NCBI GenBank assembly: GCA_002303765.1
Contig: DBCB01000342.1
Location: forward strand, 1 to 16,418
From: Planctomycetaceae bacterium UBA969
Lineage (GTDB): Bacteria > Planctomycetota > Planctomycetia > Gemmatales > Gemmataceae
Direction: 5' to 3'
Length of the DNA stretch: 16,418 nt
The notes under the pieces are model-generated. The model had not been told where the DNA came from, did no database searches, and was given only the letters and a program-made list of their open reading frames with translations. The position numbers were made by a program, and so were the translations under genes. Positions 7,255 through 14,288 of the stretch are shown one piece after another. Within the stretch, counting starts at the first letter, position 1; each line of letters begins with the position of its first letter.

Positions 7255-7285
7255 TTGAGGGTACGGGCCCTCGGTGTTTGTTTTT
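7255..7285 (+). terminator. Possible weak terminator or attenuator before the ketosynthase genes
   Basis: TTGAGGG and CCCTCGG form a stem (five Watson-Crick pairs GAGGG/CCCTC plus two G-T pairs) around the loop TACGGG. A T-rich stretch (TGTTTGTTTTT) follows from about 7276. The stem is short and the T-run begins several bases after it, so termination would be partial at most. It could lower expression of the two ketosynthases relative to the upstream genes. Confidence 0.3.
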
Positions 7286-7325
7286 CCTTGGGTGTGATTT
7301 AATAACCCAAGAATGGTGGGGTGCC

Positions 7326-8597
7326 ATGGTTGTTTCTTTGCGCAGAGCGGTTATTACAGGTATTGGGGCTCTTACTCCATTAGGGATTAATGGGCCTTCA
7401 TTTCATAAAGCATTAATCGAGGGTAAAAGTGGTGTCCGGGGAATAACCTCGTTCGACGCCTCCGGCCTTCCGATTCGCTTTGCAGGTTGCATACCTGATT
7501 TTGATGCCAAAAATTATGTCGATAAGAAAGATCGTAAAGCCCTGCGAGTGATGGCTAAAACCATTCAGCTTGCGGTTTCGGGTGCTCAATGCGCTATTAA
7601 CGATTCCAAAGTTGAGAAAGAAAAACTCGATCGCACCCGCTTTGGCGTGATCTTCGGTGCAGGCCTTATCGCAAGCGAACTAAATGAACTTGCAGATGCA
7701 GCGGTTCTTTCCAGTTCGGGCACGCCAATCAAGGTGGATCTCGATGTCTGGGGCCATAAAGGACTTGAAGTAATCCAACCCCTTTGGATGTTGAAGTATC
7801 TGCCCAACATGCTTGCTTGCCAAGTATCTATTCTTCACGATGCTCAAGGGCCTAATAATTCCATCACTCAAAGTGATGTAGCAAGTGTTTTGGCCTTAGG
7901 TGAAACCTACAGATTGCTTTGCAGGGATCGTGGGGACTTTTTCTTGAGTGGTGGCGCAGAGAGCAGAATTAATATTCTCAGCATGACTAGACACTCTTTG
8001 TTCGAAGAGCTTTCCTCTAATAATGAACATCCTGAAAAAGCTTGCAGGCCCTTTGATAAAAACCGCGATGGCATGGTTATCGGCGAAGGTACTGGGGTGC
8101 TTGCAGTTGAAGAGTTAGAGCACGCCAAGAATCGGGGCGCAAAAATATATGCCGAAATCCTTGGGTTTGGTGCAGCTTTTGATCAGAAAAAAGATGGGTC
8201 CGGCGTTGCTAGGGCTATTCAAGCAGCTATGAACGAAGCTGGTATTGATGCCTCTGATATTGATCATGTGAATGCACATGGCGTGGGCTGTAAAATAGCA
8301 GACAGGCTTGAGGCGCAAGGGATTCGCTCTGCATTACCTAAAACTCCAGAGGTGATTGCAGTCAAATCTGCAATCGGAAATCTGGGTGCAGCAGGTGGCT
8401 TGGTCGAGTTGGTTGCCAGCTTAGAGGCATTTCAAACAGGCGTTGTGCCTGGCACATTGAATTATGAAAATATAGATCCTGATTGCCCTGTGAATGTACT
8501 AAGGGCATCTAGGGAACTTAAAAAAGATTGCGTCTTGAAGGTTAGCATGTGCCAAACCGGACAATGTGGAGCGGTGGTTATTCGCCGTTGGATTTAA
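7326..8597 (+). CDS. Ketosynthase-like chain-length-factor protein (KS-beta type) lacking the active-site Cys
   Basis: The protein has 423 residues from the ATG at 7326. A TTG at 7278 is in frame, but the sequence before RRAVITGIGALTPLG is not family-like, and a G-rich patch (7315-7321) stands before the ATG. It is a thiolase-fold beta-ketoacyl synthase of the FabF class by length and layout. Motifs include RPFDKNRDGMVIGEG (241-255) and AHG (317-319). The catalytic Cys is replaced: aligned on the preceding GPN, the residue is Asp184 (TQSDVAS, codon at 7875). The first His is kept (His318), the Lys is kept (Lys347), and the second His is Asn352 (KSAIGNLGAAGG, codon at 8379). It therefore cannot condense chains in the usual way. 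The next gene is an intact ketosynthase, so this one is best read as its partner, like KS-beta/chain-length factors of type II polyketide and aryl-polyene systems. Those usually carry Gln or other residues at the Cys position. Confidence 0.92.
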   Translation: MVVSLRRAVITGIGALTPLGINGPSFHKALIEGKSGVRGITSFDASGLPIRFAGCIPDFDAKNYVDKKDRKALRVMAKTIQLAVSGAQCAINDSKVEKEKLDRTRFGVIFGAGLIASELNELADAAVLSSSGTPIKVDLDVWGHKGLEVIQPLWMLKYLPNMLACQVSILHDAQGPNNSITQSDVASVLALGETYRLLCRDRGDFFLSGGAESRINILSMTRHSLFEELSSNNEHPEKACRPFDKNRDGMVIGEGTGVLAVEELEHAKNRGAKIYAEILGFGAAFDQKKDGSGVARAIQAAMNEAGIDASDIDHVNAHGVGCKIADRLEAQGIRSALPKTPEVIAVKSAIGNLGAAGGLVELVASLEAFQTGVVPGTLNYENIDPDCPVNVLRASRELKKDCVLKVSMCQTGQCGAVVIRRWI

Positions 8598-8659
8598 AAC
8601 CCGATTTATTCTATTACGGTTGTTTTTGATACAGACCGAAAACGCATCGAGATTTATCA

Positions 8660-9952
8660 ATGAGAAGAAGAATTGTTATAACTGGAATGGGTGTGGTAAC
8701 GCCACTTGGAACAACCATTAATGAGATGTTTCAAAACCTGATTGCAGGGAAAAGCGGTATTGGTGCTATAACGCGTTTTAATGCTAAAACCTTTCCCACC
8801 ACCTTTGCTGCAGAAATAAAGAATTTCGATTTGGCGAAATATGTCAAAGATGCCTCTCCTTGGAAAGATTGTGGCGTAAACAGTTGTTTTGCAGCGGCAG
8901 CGGCCCAACAAGCATTGGAAGATGCCGGGTTGCTGGATAATGCCAAAGTGGATCGCACTCGGTTTGGTGTTTACCTAGGTTCCGGCGAGGGAATTCAAGA
9001 TTTCAACAATATGATTTCTATGATTGCCCGTGCTTATAACTCGGAAACACGCAGCCTTGATTGTGCGAAGTTCGCAGCAGAAGGCTTAAAACATTTTCAT
9101 GGCGGACATGAAGCAGAACAAGAATTGCACACTACCCCTGCTCATCTTGCCCAGTATTTTTGCCTTGAAGGCCCCAACTTTAATTGCCTTACCGCTTGCG
9201 CTGCCAGCAGTCAGGCTATTGGTGAAGCGTTGGAAATCATCAGGCATGGTGATGCAGATATCATGCTAACAGGCGGTTCGCACAGTATGATACATCCGTT
9301 TGGTGTTACGGGATTCAACCTTCTTACAGCACTTTCGACCTTCAAGGGCGATCCTACTAAATCCAGCAAGCCATTTGATTTAAACCGGGATGGATTTGTT
9401 CTTGGTGAAGGATCAGGTATGTTAGTTATTGAAGAACTTGAACATGCGAAAAAGCGTGGCGCTAAGATCCATGCAGAGCTTACTGGGTATTGTTCAACCG
9501 CTGATGCTTTCAGAGTTACTGACAGTCATCCTGAAGGTCGGGGCGCAATTGCCTGTATCGCAGGTGCCATCAAGGATAGTGGTGTTTCAATAGAAGATAT
9601 TGGTTATATTAATGCACATGGTACGAGTACGCAGGTTAATGATCGGGTGGAAACGCTGGGTATAAAAAAGGTGTTTGGGGATCGGGCGTATAAAACTCCG
9701 GTGAGCAGTATTAAAAGCATGATGGGGCATTTGATAGCAGCAGCAGGGGCGGTTGAATTAATTACCTGCATTGAAGCGATGCGAACAGGAATCCTTCCCC
9801 CCACGACGAATTATGAAACCCCTGATCCTGAATGTGATTTGGATTATATTCCTAACAAGGCCCGGGAGCATAAGGCCAAGAATTGTTTGAGCAATAGTTT
9901 TGGTTTTGGCGGACAAAATACATCGCTGGTGGTGAGTGCATTTAACAACTAG
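8660..9952 (+). CDS. Beta-ketoacyl-ACP synthase, FabF type (KS-alpha) with intact Cys-His-His triad
   Basis: The protein has 430 residues. It extends an acyl chain by decarboxylative condensation with malonyl-ACP in the cytoplasm. All catalytic residues are visible: Cys180 (CLTACAAS), His320 (NAHGTST), His357 (KSMMGHLIAAAG) and Lys352. The C-terminal glycine-rich loop NSFGFGGQN (412-420) is present. The region from about 112 to 165 (FNNMISMIARAYNSET and beyond) is unlike E. coli FabF and may shape the partner interface or substrate pocket. The gene follows the Cys-less ketosynthase-like gene by 62 bases. In the classic actinobacterial type II clusters the active subunit comes first and is translationally coupled; here the order is reversed and coupling is absent. 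The ribosome-binding site is weak. This is likely the condensing half of a heterodimer. Confidence 0.95.
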   Translation: MRRRIVITGMGVVTPLGTTINEMFQNLIAGKSGIGAITRFNAKTFPTTFAAEIKNFDLAKYVKDASPWKDCGVNSCFAAAAAQQALEDAGLLDNAKVDRTRFGVYLGSGEGIQDFNNMISMIARAYNSETRSLDCAKFAAEGLKHFHGGHEAEQELHTTPAHLAQYFCLEGPNFNCLTACAASSQAIGEALEIIRHGDADIMLTGGSHSMIHPFGVTGFNLLTALSTFKGDPTKSSKPFDLNRDGFVLGEGSGMLVIEELEHAKKRGAKIHAELTGYCSTADAFRVTDSHPEGRGAIACIAGAIKDSGVSIEDIGYINAHGTSTQVNDRVETLGIKKVFGDRAYKTPVSSIKSMMGHLIAAAGAVELITCIEAMRTGILPPTTNYETPDPECDLDYIPNKAREHKAKNCLSNSFGFGGQNTSLVVSAFNN

Positions 9953-9980
9953 TTAGTTTTTGGAGTTGATTACTTTGGAA

Positions 9981-11000
9981 ATGATTCTGTTAGGCTTGTT
10001 GTTTTTGCTGGTTAGCCCCATTTTATGTGTGGCTGGGCTAATTCTTGTTTATATTGTTATCACTAAAAATTACATTCATTTTGTAGCTCGCATTTTTCAG
10101 GAAAAGCCCCTCTTTATTATTCCCAGAGGTGATGTTTCTGCTGCTTGTGATTCAATTCGTTTTCCTACTTCAGGCGGGCTAATGCTTCAGGGGTGCTATT
10201 TTAAAACAACTTTTCCTAGAAAAGGTGTCATTCTATTTGGCCTTGAGTTCAGTTCGAATCGCTTTAGCAGTATCTCTTATTGTGAATGGCTGGTTACCGC
10301 TGGTTATGATGTTTTTATTTATGAACCTCGTAATCAGGGCGATAGCGATAAGCAACCAGATTACGAACCCTTGCATTGGATTACGCAGTACGAAGTGGAC
10401 GATACGAAATCTGCAATCGCTTACTTGAAAACCAGACCCGATGCCGATCCTAATGGCATTGGATTTTTTGGAATCAGCAAAGGCGCTGCCTCTGGTTTAT
10501 ATGTTGGTGCTGATGACCCGTACATTTTGTGTTCTGTCTCGGATGGTGTTTTTGGTACTTATACCACCATGGTTCCTTTTATGAGGCAGTGGATTTGCAT
10601 TTATAGTAAACGTGCTGCAATTCATACGATTTTGCCATACTGGTTCTTTGGTAAGCTGGCATTAGATGCCATCGATATTGCCGAAAAAGAACGCGCAGGG
10701 AATGCTAAATTCCTTCATATTGAATCTAAGATTAGAAAAATGACCAACCCTTGGCTCATGATTCATGGTGTGCTCGATACTTACATCAAACCAGAAATGG
10801 CACGCACTCTATTTAAAATGTGTAATAGCCCCAAGAAACTTTGGGTGGTTCCTGGTGCTCGCCATAACATGGCAATCCAGATCGCTCCTGAGGAATATAA
10901 GAACAGGGTATTAAGTTTCTTTGATTCGTACCTAGCTAGTTCTTCAAGCGTAAAATTGCCTTCGAAGCATATGGAAGCCGTCGTTACCAATTCTAAGTAA
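9981..11000 (+). CDS. Membrane-anchored alpha/beta hydrolase
   Basis: The protein has 339 residues from the ATG at 9981. TTG codons at 9960 and 9975 are in frame, and GGAG at 9962-9965 would suit the TTG at 9975, so the exact start is uncertain by a few residues. Residues 1-27 form one strong hydrophobic segment, likely a membrane anchor. The rest is an alpha/beta hydrolase with the full triad: Ser166 in GISKG, Asp266 in HGVLDTYI and His295 in PGARHN. The layout (EPRNQGDSD at 115-123, then FFGISKG) resembles serine esterases and acyl hydrolases. It sits 28 bases after the ketosynthase and 15 bases before the GH3 gene, so it is probably co-transcribed. It may release or trim the acyl product, or hydrolyse an ester at the membrane. 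The substrate is unknown. Confidence 0.88.
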   Translation: MILLGLLFLLVSPILCVAGLILVYIVITKNYIHFVARIFQEKPLFIIPRGDVSAACDSIRFPTSGGLMLQGCYFKTTFPRKGVILFGLEFSSNRFSSISYCEWLVTAGYDVFIYEPRNQGDSDKQPDYEPLHWITQYEVDDTKSAIAYLKTRPDADPNGIGFFGISKGAASGLYVGADDPYILCSVSDGVFGTYTTMVPFMRQWICIYSKRAAIHTILPYWFFGKLALDAIDIAEKERAGNAKFLHIESKIRKMTNPWLMIHGVLDTYIKPEMARTLFKMCNSPKKLWVVPGARHNMAIQIAPEEYKNRVLSFFDSYLASSSSVKLPSKHMEAVVTNSK

Positions 11001-11015
11001 ATTCAAGAGTATTTT

Positions 11016-12737
11016 ATGCCTGGAATTAGGGAACTCGCTGGCAATGCTTTGAACCATTTCTTTTTTCAGCGTATTGTTTCACCCTTACTTAGTTTATCCA
11101 TCAATCGGAAAATCAGGCAGTTTGAAAACGCCACCAAATCACCACAAGAAGTGCAACAAAAGCTCCTTCTTTCCATTCTTCGCAAACATCAAAATACCGC
11201 CTTTGCAAGGGATCATCATTTTTCATCTATAAAATCCATCGATGCATTTAGAAATAATATCGGGGTTGCAGGATATGAAACTATTGAACCCTACATGAAT
11301 AGAGTGCTTAAAGGCGAAACCTCTGCACTGCTTGCTGACCGAAGAATTCATATGTTCGCCCTTACTAGTGGCACCACCAACACCCGGAAATATATTCCCG
11401 TTACCGATTCTTATCTCGATGATTATCGCAGGGGTTGGAATATCTGGGGCCTTAACGCTTTCATGAAACATGAAAAAGCCAAGTTTCAACCCATCCTTCA
11501 AATGAGTGGTGATTGGGATGAGTACCGTAGCGAATCTGGCGTTCCCTGCGGCAGTGTTACTGGCCTTACCGCAAGAATGCAAAGAAAAGTCATCCGTTGG
11601 CTTTACTGCGTCCCACCTGAAGTAAGCAGAATTAAAGATTCTGCCTCGAAGTATTATACCGTGATGAGACTTTCCATCGACCGACCTGTTGGCCTGATAT
11701 TGGCTGCAAACCCTAGCACCCTTATCAATCTCGCCAAAGCGGGCGATCTTGAAAAAGAATCTTTGATCAAAGATTTGAGAGATGGAACGCTAAGTAAACG
11801 GATGGATATTCCCGATGATGTTCGCAGAGTACTCGCTTCGCGAATAAAAAAACGACCCGAGAAAGCGCTTCAGCTTGAAGCTATCATTAATAAAACAGGC
11901 TCTCTTTTTCCCAAGGATTACTGGTCCGAACATTGTTTGTTGGGAAATTGGACTGGCGGCAGCATGGCTTCCTACCTCAGGCACTATCCGAAGTTTTATG
12001 GTTCGATGCCTGTGCGCGATGTAGGCCTTATTGCAAGCGAAGGCCGTATGACAATACCCTTGGAAGATAACACTCCCTCAGGTGTTCTTGATATCACAAC
12101 TCATTTTTTTGAATTTATTCCGGAAGAAGAAAAAGGCTCGTCTAACCCTACCGTTCTACTTCCCCACGAACTTGTTGAAGGCAGGAATTACTTTATCCTC
12201 TTCACCACTTCCTACGGGTTATATCGCTACGATATACACGATGTGGTTCGCTGCACCGGATTTTATAATAAAACTCCCTTGCTGCAATTCCTCAACAAAG
12301 GTTCGTACTTTTCTAATCTTACTGGCGAGAAAATTTCCGAATATCAGATCACGGGATCGATGGCTGAAATCCTCAAAGAACTTGATCTTGCCCTTAATAT
12401 TTACAGCCTGGCGCCCATTTGGAATGATGAGCAACCTTATTACGGCTTATTTATCGAATCTAGTGATCTTCCAAACCCTGACGTTGCAATTATTCTTGCC
12501 AATCGCATGGAAGAAAAACTTCGCACAATAAATATCGAATACGATAGCAAGAGGGGAAGCCTTAGGCTGGGGCCTATAAAGCCGATGATTTTGCAACCCG
12601 GCACTTGGCAAAAATGGGATCGGGAACGGTTGAAAAAAACAGGGGGCACTCTCGAACAATATAAACACCCTTGTCTCATCAATGACCTTGCGTTCAAATC
12701 GCAGATCGAATCTAGTATCTTGCCAATCCTTTCTTGA
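11016..12737 (+). CDS. GH3-family acyl-adenylating enzyme (acyl-acid amido synthetase)
   Basis: The protein has 573 residues, the usual length of GH3 proteins. The family is known from plants, where members activate jasmonate, auxin or benzoates with ATP and join them to amino acids; bacterial members are poorly characterised. Features are the ATP-binding FALTSGTTNTRKYIPVT (114-130, with TSGTT at 117-121), IASEGR (339-344, where plant enzymes have an SSEG-like motif), YRYDIHDVV (403-411), LTGEKISE (435-442) and a C-terminal GGTLEQYKHP with Lys550. It is complete and likely cytoplasmic. The start at 11016 has only a weak CAAGAG upstream. The 15-base distance to the hydrolase and the fatty-acid-type genes before it suggest that its acid substrate is made by this cluster and is joined to an amine or amino acid. 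That role is inferred; the family is clear. Confidence 0.9.
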   Translation: MPGIRELAGNALNHFFFQRIVSPLLSLSINRKIRQFENATKSPQEVQQKLLLSILRKHQNTAFARDHHFSSIKSIDAFRNNIGVAGYETIEPYMNRVLKGETSALLADRRIHMFALTSGTTNTRKYIPVTDSYLDDYRRGWNIWGLNAFMKHEKAKFQPILQMSGDWDEYRSESGVPCGSVTGLTARMQRKVIRWLYCVPPEVSRIKDSASKYYTVMRLSIDRPVGLILAANPSTLINLAKAGDLEKESLIKDLRDGTLSKRMDIPDDVRRVLASRIKKRPEKALQLEAIINKTGSLFPKDYWSEHCLLGNWTGGSMASYLRHYPKFYGSMPVRDVGLIASEGRMTIPLEDNTPSGVLDITTHFFEFIPEEEKGSSNPTVLLPHELVEGRNYFILFTTSYGLYRYDIHDVVRCTGFYNKTPLLQFLNKGSYFSNLTGEKISEYQITGSMAEILKELDLALNIYSLAPIWNDEQPYYGLFIESSDLPNPDVAIILANRMEEKLRTINIEYDSKRGSLRLGPIKPMILQPGTWQKWDRERLKKTGGTLEQYKHPCLINDLAFKSQIESSILPILS

Positions 12738-12748
12738 CCTTTAATTTC

Positions 12749-12791
12749 TGATACCTGATGATTAGTTGGGAAACTATTCAATCAGGTATTA
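12749..12791 (+). promoter_or_regulatory. Leader hairpin covering the corA ribosome-binding site
   Basis: ATACCTGAT (12751-12759) pairs perfectly with ATCAGGTAT (12781-12789), extendable by a G-T and a T-A pair to 12749/12791. Inside, TAGTT (12763-12767) pairs with AACTA (12772-12776) around a GGGA loop, a GNRA-type tetraloop. The 3' arm holds CAGG (12783-12786), the only Shine-Dalgarno-like sequence at a proper distance (9 bases) from the corA ATG at 12796. No T-run follows, so it is not a normal terminator. It may limit translation of corA or mark the 3' end of the upstream operon. Confidence 0.5.
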
Positions 12792-12795
12792 AATC

Positions 12796-13815
12796 ATGAT
12801 TACCATTCACAAATTCAATGAACAGGGGCAGTTATCTCTACTTCCTACTGATTCCATTCATCATCTTAATTTAAACAACGAAAATAGTTCTGGATCAGGC
12901 CTCATCTGGATCGATCTTGAAAATTCCACCATCGAAGAAGATGAGATCGTTTTTAAAAAACTCTTCCCTATTCACAAGCTTACACTTGTAGATATTTCTT
13001 ATTTGCGTGATGTTAATAAGAAACCGCATCTTCCCAAGGTTGAAGAATATCCGACCTATCTTTTTGTGATTTTAAATCCTCTTTGCGATGATTTTCAACA
13101 TGGCAGAAAAGTTCTAGATATTGATCATGCTACCACTCAGCTTAGCGTTTTCATCAACCCCAGTTTGTTGATCACCCATCACCTTGGTTCGCTTGTTGGT
13201 ATCCATGAAGTCAGGGCTTATCTTGACCGGCACGCCTTAAAACCGCACCATGGTTCTGATTTTATCTTTCATTTAATCATGGATGGAATCATCGATCGAT
13301 ACCGGCCTGTGCTTGATTCTCTCGAGGAATATTTTAATGAACTAGAGGAAGTTGTGTTTGTAGCTCCGGGGAAATCAAAATTGCAGGATCTTATCGGGCT
13401 CAAGCGCATTATCAATGTATTAAGGAAAACGCTGATCCATGAAAAAGAAATTTTATTTAGGTTGAGCCGTGGGGAGTTTCAAGTCATTGGAGAAAAGCGC
13501 GTTATCTACTATCGTGATGTTTATGATCATACGGTAAGGTTTGTTGAATTAGTAGAAAACAACCGGGAAATGGTTTCAGATTTGCTTCAAGCGCATTTAT
13601 CCTCTTCCTCGAATAAACTAAACGAGGTCATGAAAGTTCTTACCATCATCTCAATTTTGATTCTTCCCATGACTGTAATATCCGGCATTTATGGCATGAA
13701 CTTTGAGCATCAACCTGAAGTGCACTGGCAATATGGGTACCCGTTGGCGCTTTTTCTTATGTTGATAACCAGCTTTTGCTCTTATAGGTTTTTCAAGTTC
13801 AATAAATGGATATAA
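12796..13815 (+). CDS. corA: CorA-family divalent metal (Mg/Co) channel
   Basis: The protein has 339 residues, close to the Thermotoga CorA length (about 350). CorA is a pentameric inner-membrane channel for Mg2+, sometimes Co2+ or Ni2+. The N-terminal two thirds form the soluble alpha/beta domain, followed by long charged helices (about 165-275). Two membrane segments lie at about 281-299 and 315-333. The selectivity motif Gly-Met-Asn (300-302, in YGMNFEHQPE) stands right after the first, as required. The loop has QPEVHWQYGYP where many homologues have MPE. The C-terminus is short and basic (RFFKFNKWI), as usual. It follows the GH3 gene by 58 bases, with a hairpin over its ribosome-binding site. 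I see no direct functional link to the acyl genes. Confidence 0.93.
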   Translation: MITIHKFNEQGQLSLLPTDSIHHLNLNNENSSGSGLIWIDLENSTIEEDEIVFKKLFPIHKLTLVDISYLRDVNKKPHLPKVEEYPTYLFVILNPLCDDFQHGRKVLDIDHATTQLSVFINPSLLITHHLGSLVGIHEVRAYLDRHALKPHHGSDFIFHLIMDGIIDRYRPVLDSLEEYFNELEEVVFVAPGKSKLQDLIGLKRIINVLRKTLIHEKEILFRLSRGEFQVIGEKRVIYYRDVYDHTVRFVELVENNREMVSDLLQAHLSSSSNKLNEVMKVLTIISILILPMTVISGIYGMNFEHQPEVHWQYGYPLALFLMLITSFCSYRFFKFNKWI

Positions 13816-13895
13816 ATCTTTTGCCCTGCTTCTTCGTTTCATTTACCATTATGGCTGGTTTTAAATCGGATGACTTTGCTCAAGGAACTGATGCT

Positions 13896-14288
13896 ATGAA
13901 AAAAACAGTTTTAGTACTCTGCCTGAGTTTTGTTTTTGCTGCAATTGCATTTGCCCAAGAAAAAGCAATCACGCCTGCTGAAGCTGCAAAGATGATCGAC
14001 AAGGATGTTCTGCTCGAAATGAAAGTTGAATCTTCATCGATGGATAAGAACAAAAGCAATATGTTTTTGAATTCAAAGCCTAGTTTCAAGGATGCAGATA
14101 ATTTCACGGTTGTGGTAAGGGCAGGGGCTAATGAAAAGCTTAAGGATAAGCACAAATTTAAAGATTCACCCAAATTCTTTAAAGACAAAATCATTCAAGT
14201 AAAGGGCAAGGTTTCTACTTATAACGATAAGCCTCAGATTATTGTTGATGGTTCCGCCCAACTTACCGTGATAGAAGAAAAGAAATAA
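13896..14288 (+). CDS. Small secreted OB-fold-like protein
   Basis: The protein has 130 residues from the ATG at 13896, supported by AAGGA (13882-13886). The frame is open back to 13806, overlapping corA, but the chosen start gives a classic Sec signal peptide: MKKTVLVLCL, a hydrophobic core, and cleavage after AFA (residue 20). The mature part is Lys-rich, about 110 residues. The end, IIQVKGKVSTYNDKPQIIVD (99-118), matches the strand pattern and wording of small OB-fold domains (compare RVTGKVS..RGRPQI in exported OB-fold proteins, from memory). A segment around 81-97 (KLKDKHKFKDSPKFFKD) is very basic. No catalytic residues are apparent. The gene is 80 bases after corA and its stop codon directly abuts the stop codon of the opposite-strand kinase. 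The role is unknown; ligand binding in the periplasm is a guess. Confidence 0.8.
   Translation: MKKTVLVLCLSFVFAAIAFAQEKAITPAEAAKMIDKDVLLEMKVESSSMDKNKSNMFLNSKPSFKDADNFTVVVRAGANEKLKDKHKFKDSPKFFKDKIIQVKGKVSTYNDKPQIIVDGSAQLTVIEEKK

Noticed and set aside
12082..12531. Long alternative-frame open reading frame (149 codons) inside the GH3 gene
   Set aside because: The GH3 frame carries all the conserved motifs across this stretch. The alternative product resembles no known protein and has no start signal.
4759..12737. Reading the block as the ordinary housekeeping fatty acid synthase operon
   Set aside because: The Cys-less ketosynthase partner, the Gln hotdog protein, the elongated carrier and the GH3 gene do not fit. 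The usual fabD, fabH, plsX and enoyl reductase genes are absent from the window.
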